A DNA stretch of 48,698 nucleotides from Syntrophorhabdaceae bacterium (GTDB taxonomy: Bacteria; Desulfobacterota; Syntrophorhabdia; Syntrophorhabdales; Syntrophorhabdaceae). The DNA is taken from the NCBI GenBank assembly GCA_028698615.1, contig JAQVWF010000018.1, forward strand, positions 1-48,698, given 5' to 3'. Position 1 is the first letter of the stretch. Each line of letters opens with the position of its first letter. A program made the position numbers and the translations under genes. The notes beneath the pieces were generated by a model. That model ran no database searches. It saw only the letters and a program-made list of their open reading frames with translations, and was not told where the DNA came from. This document shows, one piece after another, positions 33,827 to 41,873 of the stretch.

Positions 33827-33844
33827 TGATATTTTTAAAGTGTC

Positions 33845-34786
33845 ATGTCCGATTTCCCATCCTACATGAGACTGTTTTCCGAAGGCGTGCTCGAGGACAG
33901 ATTGACGGCCCTTCTTTCCCTCGCCTCCCCCTGCGTGCTCTGCCCCAGGCAATGCATGGCTGACAGGATGGGGGGCGAGAGGGGTTACTGTCAGGCCCCG
34001 TATGGTCTCTACATCTCCTCCGCTTCACCTCATTTTGGAGAGGAAACGCCCCTCGTGGGGACCTGGGGTTCCGGAACGATCTTCATGACACACTGCAGTC
34101 TCAGGTGTGCTTTCTGCCAGAATCCCCATATCAGCATTCGCGGAGAGGGCATAAGCTGCTCGGCTGCCGCCCTTGCCGACGTCATGGTGGACCTTCAGGG
34201 AAAAGGATGTCACAATATAAATTTCGTCACCCCTACCCATTACGTCCACCAGATAGTCAGGGCCCTTCCTCTCGCGATAGAGAAAGGCCTCACTGTTCCT
34301 CTCGTTTATAATAGCGGAGGTTACGATTCTCTTGAGGTCCTCAGGCTCCTCGACGGTGTTTTCGATATCTACATGCCGGATATAAAGTTTCTCAACCCTG
34401 CCCTGGCATCGCGGTACTGCCAGGCGGAAGACTATCCCGTCGTCGTATGGGCAGCGGTAAGGGAGATGTTCAGGCAGGTGGGGGACCTCGTTACCGACCC
34501 TGGCGGCATAGCAAAACGGGGACTCATCATCAGGCATCTGGTCATGCCCGGCGCCGCGGACGATACACGAAAGGTCCTTGACCGCATAGCCTCCGAGCTT
34601 TCCGGGAATACATATCTCAACATCATGTCCCAGTATTACCCTTGCCACCGGGCCGACGAATTTCCGGAGATCTCACGGAGGATCACCCTTGAGGAACACG
34701 AAAACGCACTCCGGTATGCCCTCTCCATCGGCCTCACTCCTGCTTCCCGTGATCGATCTTCTTGCTCAGAGCATTGTTCGCCCTGA
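33845..34786 (+). CDS. radical SAM protein, PflX-like
   Basis: The 313-residue protein resembles the PflX family, relatives of pyruvate formate-lyase activase. An N-terminal Cys cluster (CVLCPRQC and GERGYC) is followed by the radical SAM motif CSLRCAFCQN and by the SAM-binding stretches YNSGGYD and DIYMPDIKF. The target is unknown; glycyl radical activation is only one option. The final 50 nt overlap a minus-strand lipoprotein gene, so the two transcripts converge. The ATG has no strong Shine-Dalgarno. Confidence 0.87.
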   Translation: MSDFPSYMRLFSEGVLEDRLTALLSLASPCVLCPRQCMADRMGGERGYCQAPYGLYISSASPHFGEETPLVGTWGSGTIFMTHCSLRCAFCQNPHISIRGEGISCSAAALADVMVDLQGKGCHNINFVTPTHYVHQIVRALPLAIEKGLTVPLVYNSGGYDSLEVLRLLDGVFDIYMPDIKFLNPALASRYCQAEDYPVVVWAAVREMFRQVGDLVTDPGGIAKRGLIIRHLVMPGAADDTRKVLDRIASELSGNTYLNIMSQYYPCHRADEFPEISRRITLEEHENALRYALSIGLTPASRDRSSCSEHCSP

Positions 34787-35027
34787 TGATCTCCTCCGGG
34801 CTTTTGCCCGCGATCTCCCAGGAATAGGCGCCCTTCCCGTCCCTCCTCAGCTTTATCTTGATGTCGCCCCTGAGGTCTTTCCTGATCTCCTCCAGTTCCT
34901 TCCCGTAGCGCACATCGGACGAGGCACGCAACTCCTCGCCCTCTTTTACCGGCAATTCCCGGCCGCATCCAGGAATGGCGGTACAGAACAGGATCAAAAG
35001 CAGAAGGCCCTTTTCAACTCCCTTCAT
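34734..35027 (-). CDS. small lipoprotein, unknown function
   Basis: The 97-residue protein starts with a signal sequence whose lipobox (IPGC) predicts lipidation near residue 20 (MKGVEKGLLLLILFCTAIPGC gives the pattern in full across residues 1-21). The mature part is charged and helical, with IRKDLRGDIKIKLRRDGKG and a C-terminal IIRANNAL helix. GAGGAG 8 nt upstream supports the ATG at 35027; the frame stays open 31 codons further without support. Its 3' end overlaps the convergent radical SAM gene by 53 nt. I do not recognise a named family. Confidence 0.68.
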   Translation of the reverse strand: MKGVEKGLLLLILFCTAIPGCGRELPVKEGEELRASSDVRYGKELEEIRKDLRGDIKIKLRRDGKGAYSWEIAGKSPEEIIRANNALSKKIDHGKQE

Positions 35028-35183
35028 TGTCTCACTCCTCGTATCAGGATCATGTACGGGTCCGGTGGATCCAGTGGATATTACTTTTTTCGAAAAGAAA
35101 TTGTCTCCCTTCCCCGGCAAAAGTGCATTTTACCGTTTTGAAAAGGGAACCCGATGTTGTATCCTCTTGACGGAGGTTATCTG

Positions 35184-35627
35184 ATGACCGTGCCTTTCAA
35201 ATTCTCCGTCAGTCCCGAAAAGGATAGGTCCCTTCGGGAGAGGATGGAGAGACTGGGGATCGATGAGAAGGACATCACGGAACGATTCGTTCGCTCCCGG
35301 GGCCATGGGGGTCAAAATGTCAACAAGACCTCCACCTGCGTCTATCTGAAGCACATTCCCACCGGGGTTGAGGTGAAGTGCCAGAGGGAGCGCTCGCAGG
35401 CCCTGAACAGGTTCCTCGCAAGGCGGATCCTGGTTGACAAGATCGAGGGGATCGCGCTGGGAAAGGAAAGCAGCCGGCAGCAGGCACGGGAGAAGATAAA
35501 ACGGCAGAAAAGAAGGCGCTCGAGGAGGGCAAAGGAAAAGGTCCTCCATTTCAAGCATCTCACGGGAGAGAAGAAAAAGGACCGTTCCTTCCGGCCCGGG
35601 AACTCGGATTATCCAGACGACAGCTGA
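35184..35627 (+). CDS. GGQ release-factor-like ribosome-rescue protein
   Basis: The 147-residue protein has the class-I release-factor catalytic domain with the GGQ motif (SRGHGGQNVNKTSTCV) and a basic C-terminal tail (Lys/Arg-rich from about residue 95). It lacks the codon-reading domains. The pattern after GGQ (KHIPTGVEVKCQRERSQALNR) is close to the C12orf65/RF-H-type branch rather than to ArfB. It likely hydrolyses peptidyl-tRNA on stalled ribosomes. GGAGGT lies 7 nt before the ATG at 35184; an upstream ATG at 35154 has no ribosome site. Confidence 0.88.
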   Translation: MTVPFKFSVSPEKDRSLRERMERLGIDEKDITERFVRSRGHGGQNVNKTSTCVYLKHIPTGVEVKCQRERSQALNRFLARRILVDKIEGIALGKESSRQQAREKIKRQKRRRSRRAKEKVLHFKHLTGEKKKDRSFRPGNSDYPDDS

Positions 35628-35682
35628 GAAGCCGTCCCGCCTAAAGTTTGCTTTCATCCTGCCGATAAATAACCCGTACGCC

Positions 35683-38370
35683 ATGAGCCTCTATGCCGCC
35701 TCTAAAGAAAAGCCCGTAGACAACTTCCTGACCTCCCTCATAGAGGCATACCCTGATGCGTCCATGCGGGACATCGCCGTATTGTTCACTGATGTGGTCG
35801 GTTCGACAAGTTTTTTCAAGACCCATGGTGACATCCGCGGCAGGGAAATGCTCAGAACCCACCATCATATGGCCACGTCCGTAGTCGAAGAGTACGGCGG
35901 CGCACTCATAAAGGAAGTGGGCGACTCCATCCTTGCCTATTTTCCCGATCCCGTGGAAGCGCTCAAGGCCGCGATAAAGATGCAGCACGAATTCCGACTC
36001 CACAATAACGAGAACAGCGCCGAGGAAGCAATCCACGTCAGGATCGGTTTGCACCACGGCAGAGTCATAGTCGAGGAAAAGGATATCTACGGAGACGTGG
36101 TGAACGTTGCCGCCAAGCTGACAAACCTTGCCGGCGGAGATCAGATTTTCATTTCCCACGAGGTTTATGAAACGACAAAGGACGCTCCCCTGATCCAATT
36201 CGAACGCATCGACTTCTGGAACATGAAGAATGTTCCAGACGGCCTGAGCATATACAGGGTCATATGGGAGAACGCCGATGCCCGCGCGCCGTCGAGGAAG
36301 ATCCTCATGGTTCTCGTGCCCGATCCCCTTCATCCTGAGATCCGGAGCATTGTGGACGCCGCCGACCTGTCCCGAGGCCAGGAGGACGACCCCCCCGGCG
36401 ACGAGTGCCTTTCCGTAACCAGATCGCAGGACGACAAACCGGTCTTCGTCTACGCCACAACACCTGCCGCGATCCAGGCATCGAGAAGAATACTCTCGAG
36501 GCTCGCAGAAAAAGGAACGCCGCCGGGCACCGTCCTGCCCGTGAAGATCTATATAACCGGCGCCTCTGCCCGGGACGAAGAAGCTCTCCTGACCAATGGC
36601 CCGGGAACCGATCTCGATGACCTTCCATACGGCGGTATCTACGTATCCCTCGACGTGTGCCAGCAAATGCGAAGCCACCAACGCGTCGCCGGCGAGACCC
36701 CCCTTCTTTTCGAACCCGCGGGCCCTCTCTTCAAGATATCAGGGCAGCAAGGGAGGAAGGCAACACCCGAGAGCCCTCTTCCCGAAACGATAGCCCCGGC
36801 GGCACAGGGTGCCTATTCCCCCTGTTTCTATTGCGGAAGCACGAGACACAAGATGTCCAATTGCCCATCCAGGACGCTTACCGAAACGGGCAAGTCCATC
36901 CATCATCTCGGATATTTCCCCATGCAGGCGATCGAAGACCTGGCCTTGTCCATCGAAAGATCGCCTGTTGACATAGAACTCGGGGGAAATCTTTCTTCGA
37001 CAGGAACGGCTCCCACCGGAAAGGAGCTTATCGCCCACGCCTTTTACGACATCAGATCCGTCTTTCAGCTTCGTTTTTCTCAGATACTCTGGAACAGCAA
37101 GGCGGATTCCTGGGACTCGCTCAGCCTTGCCCTCACAGAAAACCAGGGGGGCTTCGCCTGGCTGGCACAGGATTCGCTGCGCGTATCTAATTACGATAAG
37201 GCACGGTCTTTCCTAAAACTTGCGCTGGAGAGAAAACCTCAGGATTACAGCGCATTCTGCGTATCTGGATTCCTCAATATGGAGGTCGGGGACATACCGG
37301 CCGCGATCTCGGATCTCAAGAAGGCGCTTGAGTTCGCCCACTCGACCATCCGCAAGGTCTATGCTTCTCTGATCCTTGCCCGGCTGTACAAACTGTCCGG
37401 AGACCTCAACAGGTTCAGGGTCAGACTCAGCGCAACACTTCTTCTCGACCGAAGCTGCCGCCAGGCCATCTACGAGGATGTTATCAACAGATTCGAGGAA
37501 AAAGACGAAAAGTCGGCCATCAAGAAGCTTGTAAAGCTCATCAGGGACGACGACGACTTCTTTGTCATCGCGCTGATCGATCCCGCCCTCGCACCGTACA
37601 GGAACACCATCTACGCGCATCTGACAGAGCTGCTGACGGAGGCAAAGAAGGACGCCCTTTCCCACTTCGAAGACGCCAGGAAGGACTTCGGCAGGTGCCG
37701 TTCCCTGCTGCCGCCCTCGGCATTGAAGACCATTGAGCCCGTACTTCGGGACATCGAGGGGCTGGTACGGTCCGAGAGCTATTTCGGCTGTCTCGAGGTC
37801 CCCCACCGCTGCGGCGCCATTGGAACCATGTGCAGGAACGCCATCAATGAACAGTCCCAGACCATAGCAGAGACGATGAAGGGTCTGCGGGCCCGTTTCG
37901 AGAGCGCCGATGCCTTCTTGAAGGCCTATCGCTACTCCCACCTTGCGGAAAAGCACAGGAGACGGCTTTCCTATCTCAAGCGGTCTCTTGAAAAGACGGG
38001 CGACGTGCGCTATTTCGAATCATCCGGAGAATTCGAAAGCTGCTACCACATGTGTCAGGACATATCCAGTCAGCTCGCCTCTCTGGAAAGCAGGCTGGAG
38101 GTTCTCGATCTTTCCGCCCATATAATCCGCATGTGCCTCAAATTCCTCAAATACACCGCCGTTTTCTTCTCCATCGTGTTCTTCATAGAAATATTCATGT
38201 TTCCCCTCATGTCAGACCAGATCAACACGGCCCTGGCCAGAATGGACATTTCACTCTTTCCCAATGCCTGGTCACTGCAGAAGGCATTCCTCATCTTCGG
38301 CGGAATTACAAGCCTCATCGCCGCCTTCCTGATGACCGTGAGGGAGGTGTTCACGGGGGATGCACGCTGA
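35683..38370 (+). CDS. class III adenylate cyclase-like protein with zinc knuckle, TPR-like region and two TM helices
   Basis: The 895-residue protein starts with a class III cyclase domain (about 25-190). Metal ligands are D37 (FTDVVGST) and D81 (KEVGDS). K77 and D134 at the base-selecting positions point to ATP, and N141 is present, but the transition-state Arg is Lys (K145). After a linker with a nucleotide-independent alpha/beta-like segment comes a perfect CCHC zinc knuckle, C381-C384-H389-C394. TPR-like helices follow at about 500-620, then long coiled-coil-like helices. Two hydrophobic helices at about 820-845 and 865-885 anchor the C-terminus, so the cyclase should face the cytoplasm. 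No ribosome site is obvious. The gene is 55 nt after the release-factor-like gene. Confidence 0.85.
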   Translation: MSLYAASKEKPVDNFLTSLIEAYPDASMRDIAVLFTDVVGSTSFFKTHGDIRGREMLRTHHHMATSVVEEYGGALIKEVGDSILAYFPDPVEALKAAIKMQHEFRLHNNENSAEEAIHVRIGLHHGRVIVEEKDIYGDVVNVAAKLTNLAGGDQIFISHEVYETTKDAPLIQFERIDFWNMKNVPDGLSIYRVIWENADARAPSRKILMVLVPDPLHPEIRSIVDAADLSRGQEDDPPGDECLSVTRSQDDKPVFVYATTPAAIQASRRILSRLAEKGTPPGTVLPVKIYITGASARDEEALLTNGPGTDLDDLPYGGIYVSLDVCQQMRSHQRVAGETPLLFEPAGPLFKISGQQGRKATPESPLPETIAPAAQGAYSPCFYCGSTRHKMSNCPSRTLTETGKSIHHLGYFPMQAIEDLALSIERSPVDIELGGNLSSTGTAPTGKELIAHAFYDIRSVFQLRFSQILWNSKADSWDSLSLALTENQGGFAWLAQDSLRVSNYDKARSFLKLALERKPQDYSAFCVSGFLNMEVGDIPAAISDLKKALEFAHSTIRKVYASLILARLYKLSGDLNRFRVRLSATLLLDRSCRQAIYEDVINRFEEKDEKSAIKKLVKLIRDDDDFFVIALIDPALAPYRNTIYAHLTELLTEAKKDALSHFEDARKDFGRCRSLLPPSALKTIEPVLRDIEGLVRSESYFGCLEVPHRCGAIGTMCRNAINEQSQTIAETMKGLRARFESADAFLKAYRYSHLAEKHRRRLSYLKRSLEKTGDVRYFESSGEFESCYHMCQDISSQLASLESRLEVLDLSAHIIRMCLKFLKYTAVFFSIVFFIEIFMFPLMSDQINTALARMDISLFPNAWSLQKAFLIFGGITSLIAAFLMTVREVFTGDAR

Positions 38371-38480
38371 GAGAGGACCATAGAGCGTCAGGTGCGCGAG
38401 GCATCAGTGGTCAAGCATCCAGACCTCGCGAAAAAAACGCTCTTTACTGTTCACCGCCACAATTGCTATACTGGTGCCCG

Positions 38481-39113
38481 ATGGAAACAATGGGTATAAA
38501 CGAGCTTGCCGAGTTGCTCCTTGCAGCTTTCTTTGAAGAGACGGAGACCCTCGGACGGAGCAATTATTTTCTCTTCGTTGATGAGATAGCCGCCAACCTG
38601 GGCGTTCAGGACCGCCAGCAGGTTATCGACGCCTGCCATCTTCTCGAGGAGAAAGGGTTCATACTGCTGGCCTATGACCATGTCAGCTCGCTGAGCGCCT
38701 TCATCACTCTCGCTGGTGAAACCCACGTGCGCGCGGGGGGAGAAACAGGAATAATCGGTGAATACCAGCGTTATCGTGCTTCGGCGGCGGGCAATTCCCC
38801 GGATTCCGTACAGGATGCGCCAGTGTTGTCGTCCTTTCAGCCTCCACCTGCGGCCCAGACCGAACAGGAATCCGCACTCAATGAAGGAATAAGAAATATC
38901 ATCGCCAGCATGGAACTCCTCGTCGGCAACGATCCGGCGCTGCCGGAAAACGCCAGAAAGGATCTTACAACGGATATCAGGACGCTGGAAGTCCAGTTGT
39001 CGGGGGGCTCACCGAAAAGGTCCATCGTGGATACTATCGCCGCTGAGTTGAGAGCAGTACCCGGTCTCATACCTCTCGTTGACCTGCTGCTGTCAATGAA
39101 AGAAATGGATTGA
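38481..39113 (+). CDS. unknown protein with possible winged-helix N-terminus
   Basis: The 210-residue protein was not recognised. Residues 1-80 (METMGINELAELLLAAFFEE through DRQQVIDACHLLEEKGFILL) are helical, with an alternation that could form a winged helix, but I see no decisive DNA-binding motif. A Pro/Gln-rich linker follows at about 105-135, then a C-terminal helical part (ARKDLTTDIRTLEVQLSG). It has no signal peptide or membrane helix. The frame is open far upstream inside the cyclase gene; I place the start at the first ATG after it, though no ribosome site is visible. ATG 38490 is an alternative. Confidence 0.6.
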   Translation: METMGINELAELLLAAFFEETETLGRSNYFLFVDEIAANLGVQDRQQVIDACHLLEEKGFILLAYDHVSSLSAFITLAGETHVRAGGETGIIGEYQRYRASAAGNSPDSVQDAPVLSSFQPPPAAQTEQESALNEGIRNIIASMELLVGNDPALPENARKDLTTDIRTLEVQLSGGSPKRSIVDTIAAELRAVPGLIPLVDLLLSMKEMD

Positions 39114-39199
39114 GCATCCCCCGGTTTGCTTAAGACGGGTCCCCGCCGGCAGTCTGCGATGGTCACCATCGTCGGGCATGCCCGCCCGGGGGTTCTTGA

Positions 39200-39229
39200 T
39201 TGACATCCCTTTATCTTGTACTGTATCAT
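39200..39229 (+). promoter_or_regulatory. sigma-70-type promoter for the NtrC-family gene
   Basis: TTGACA at 39200-39205 is followed after 18 nt by TATCAT at 39224-39229, five of six bases of the -10. Transcription would start near 39236, only about 7 nt before the ATG at 39243, so the mRNA would be almost leaderless. Confidence 0.6.
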
Positions 39230-39242
39230 CAATAAAACATTT

Positions 39243-40631
39243 ATGTTTTCCGGGACGACATCAGCTCAGAAGATCCTCATAATCGATGACGACAGGTCGG
39301 TCAGGCTCGTCCTGTCCACCCTGCTGAAGAAGAATGGGTTTGTGCCCGTGCAGGCCTCAGGCGGTCAGGAAGGTATAGCCGCCCTCAAGAATGAACGGCC
39401 CCAGTGCATTCTCCTTGACCTCAAGATGCCGGGGATGGACGGCATAGAAACGCTCTACGCCCTCAAGAAAACAGACCAGTTCGTACCGGTCATTATCGTA
39501 ACGGGCTACGCCGACATCCCGACAGCGGTTCAAACCATCAAGCTCGGCGCCTATGATTTCCTTACAAAACCACCACAGGTCGACAAACTCATTCTTACGA
39601 TCAAGCGCGCCGTCGAGACCTATTCCCTCCAGGTGGCCCTCAACCAGCTCGACGACACGATGCTCGGCTCCCTGGAATCGCTCTTCGGCAGAAGCGACGC
39701 CATAAAGAACGTGATCCACCAAATACGCCAGGTAGCCGGGACCGACTTCTCTGTCATAATACAGGGGGAAACAGGGACCGGGAAATCCCTGGTCGCCCAG
39801 ACCATACATGATCTGAGCAAAAGGGCCCGGAACCCTTTCCAGTCCGTCGATGTCGGCGTTATACCGGAAAATCTCATAGAGAGCGAGCTCTTCGGGCATG
39901 GAAAGGGAGCCTTCACGGGGGCCGACAGGAAGAGGATAGGCTTCTTCGAGATAGCCCACAAGGGAACGCTCTTCATCGACGAATTGGAGAATACGCCCCC
40001 CCTGCTGCAAAACAAGCTTCTAAGGGCCGTCGAGGAGAAGAGGATATACCCCATTGGGAGTACAAAACCCGTCGACGTCGATGTCCGCATCATCGCGGCA
40101 TCGAATGCGGATATCAAGAAGGCCGTCCGCGAAAAGAGATTCCGCGAAGACCTCTTCTTCCGGCTCAGCGAGTATATGATCACCATGCCGAGATTGCGCG
40201 ACAGGCCGTCGGATATACCCTTTCTTGCCATGAAACTCATGACTGCCGCTTCAATGGAATTGGAGAAACAGATGCGCGAGCTATCGCCCGAAGCCGCCGA
40301 GCTTCTCATGGCATATTCATGGCCCGGTAATATCCGCGAGCTCAAGAACGTTATCCGCAGGGCAGTGCTCGCCTGCGATGATGGTATCATCCGACCCGAG
40401 CATATTGAATTCATCGTCGGTGATACCGCGGCGCATCAGGACGACAACTCTTTCCTCATGCCCCTAAAACAGGTTGCCCTAACGGCCACCCGCGATGCCG
40501 AGAGAGAGGTCATCAAAAGGGCGCTCACTATCACAGGCGGCAACAAGTCCCGCGCCGCAAAGCTCCTGGAGATCGATTACAAGACCCTGCTTACCAAGAT
40601 AAGGGATTACAAGATAACGGCGTCGAGATAA
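39243..40631 (+). CDS. sigma-54-dependent response regulator (NtrC family)
   Basis: The 462-residue protein has a receiver (IIDDD acidic pocket, acceptor Asp in LLDLKMPG, Lys in TKPP). A sigma-54 AAA+ domain follows with Walker A GETGTGKS (175-182), the sigma-54 contact loop GAFTGA (222-227) and a Walker B-like LFIDEL. The Fis-type helix-turn-helix at the C-terminus is NKSRAAKLLEIDYKTLLTK. It should activate -24/-12 promoters upon phosphorylation; one lies 230 nt downstream. The ORF extends to an ATG at 39216, upstream of the predicted transcription start, so I use 39243. Confidence 0.93.
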   Translation: MFSGTTSAQKILIIDDDRSVRLVLSTLLKKNGFVPVQASGGQEGIAALKNERPQCILLDLKMPGMDGIETLYALKKTDQFVPVIIVTGYADIPTAVQTIKLGAYDFLTKPPQVDKLILTIKRAVETYSLQVALNQLDDTMLGSLESLFGRSDAIKNVIHQIRQVAGTDFSVIIQGETGTGKSLVAQTIHDLSKRARNPFQSVDVGVIPENLIESELFGHGKGAFTGADRKRIGFFEIAHKGTLFIDELENTPPLLQNKLLRAVEEKRIYPIGSTKPVDVDVRIIAASNADIKKAVREKRFREDLFFRLSEYMITMPRLRDRPSDIPFLAMKLMTAASMELEKQMRELSPEAAELLMAYSWPGNIRELKNVIRRAVLACDDGIIRPEHIEFIVGDTAAHQDDNSFLMPLKQVALTATRDAEREVIKRALTITGGNKSRAAKLLEIDYKTLLTKIRDYKITASR

Positions 40632-41183
40632 TTGCCAATTACCAAATTCCAATAACCACTCTAAAAGAACAACCACCAATCGACCAAACAAAAGAGCGTC
40701 GCGGGTCATATTGCGCGGGTCTCGGCGCTTTCCAAGGCTCGGTCATTGATTCGTTTTTGTGATGAGTGCTATGGAATTGATTCCATAATTATGGTGCCCA
40801 TTCCACAATATTGACTGTCACAATTCCTGCATCGTTAATTATATCAAGGCCTTTGTCATTGGCACAGATATTGCTTGGTTTAATGATATGATTGGCTTTC
40901 GCACCACATGCGCATCAACAATGACCTCCACCGGCGAAGCCTCTTGCGCGCAGGGATTGGGAAGCATCCCCGTTTCCCACGTAAAACTCGCCATCAGCAC
41001 CGGAAAACAGGTAGATCATGCCCCCCAATACATCTACCACATTTTCCCCCTGCCACAGAGGCTTCGCCACCCCCCAATAGATCTTAACGGCACAGGCGAC
41101 AGACACCCGGCTATTCAAGAGGAGGATGTTTTCAGCCCGAACATCCTTGATCTAACAACGAACATCCTCCTCTCCCTTTCTGC
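40632..41183 (+). other. 552-nt gene-free region with a sigma-54 promoter
   Basis: No convincing gene was found here. The small open frames (such as 40888-41187 on plus and 40915-41118 on minus) lack ribosome sites and familiar motifs. The first 60 nt contain CCAATAACCA-type repeats, like those at 44.2 kb. A short palindrome TGGAAT/ATTCCA lies at 40772-40785. The sigma-54 promoter is described separately, and a roughly 300-nt leader follows it. Confidence 0.6.
40859..40876 (+). promoter_or_regulatory. sigma-54 (-24/-12) promoter
   Basis: TTGGCACAGATATTGCTT at 40859-40876 matches the consensus YTGGCAC-N5-TTGCW: the GG and GC invariant pairs are both present at the proper distance. It faces the degenerate receiver and hybrid kinase genes and lies just downstream of an NtrC-family gene. 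Transcription would start near 40886. Confidence 0.75.
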
Positions 41184-41873
41184 ATGATCATCCCGGAAAA
41201 GAGAAATGGAACCTCTCTGTCGGGGCGGAACTGCCCCGATATTCGTGATCAGGCACGGCATAGCCATGCGGCCAGGGTCGTCATTGCCGCCAATAACCGT
41301 CTTACGCTGCAGGTGCTCGAATCGACCATCGAAGGCTGGGGCTACGAAACCATGGTCGTCTTCGATCACAGGGAACTTGCTGATCACATGGAACGAGAGG
41401 TGCGCCCTCCCCTCGTTATACTTGACGGCGCGATGCCGGATATGGACATCCTGCCCATCTGCCGCCGTATTCGCCTGTCATCTCAGGCGGCACGGCCTTA
41501 CATCATCCTCCTTACACCGGCCGCCGACGGACAGATGCTGGTTGACCCGTCCCGCGGTCCCGACGATCTTCTTGGAAGTCCTTTCACGAAAAAAGAGCTT
41601 CGTGCACACATCAGCACGGGCATGCGTATTCTGGATCTTGAAACCGAGTTGTCGGAGCTTGTCGTCGATCTTGAGCACGCGGCGAGCAGGATCGAGAGGC
41701 TAAGGGGACTTCTTCCCATATGCTCCCACTGTAAGAAGATACGTGATGACAGGGGGTATTGGAACGAATTGGAGAGATACATCAGCGATCATTCCGACGC
41801 CGAGTTCAGCCACGCCATCTGTCCCGACTGTTTCTCCACATACTATCCGGATGTAAAAGATGAGTGTCTCTAA
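41184..41873 (+). CDS. degenerate receiver with C-terminal double-CxxC domain
   Basis: The 229-residue protein has a receiver-like domain (about 30-150) with D81 kept in ILDGAMPD and T111 kept. The acidic pair is replaced (IAANN in place of the usual VDDD) and the conserved Lys before PF is Ser (S132). It may not bind Mg or take phosphate in the normal way. A helical linker (150-175) leads to a conserved tail: LLPICSHCKKIRDDRGYWN with C180 and C183, then HAICPDC with C213 and C216. This tail occurs in many deltaproteobacterial signalling proteins and probably binds a metal; its role is not established. The hybrid kinase gene overlaps by 14 nt. Confidence 0.8.
   Translation: MIIPEKRNGTSLSGRNCPDIRDQARHSHAARVVIAANNRLTLQVLESTIEGWGYETMVVFDHRELADHMEREVRPPLVILDGAMPDMDILPICRRIRLSSQAARPYIILLTPAADGQMLVDPSRGPDDLLGSPFTKKELRAHISTGMRILDLETELSELVVDLEHAASRIERLRGLLPICSHCKKIRDDRGYWNELERYISDHSDAEFSHAICPDCFSTYYPDVKDECL

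Noticed and set aside
38052-38480. 143-codon N-terminal extension of the unknown gene at 38481
   Set aside because: It lies inside the cyclase gene in another frame and looks like a shadow.
40888-41187. 99-codon plus-strand frame and a 67-codon minus-strand frame in the gap before the receiver gene
   Set aside because: Neither has a ribosome site, good composition or a recognisable motif; best read as a leader.
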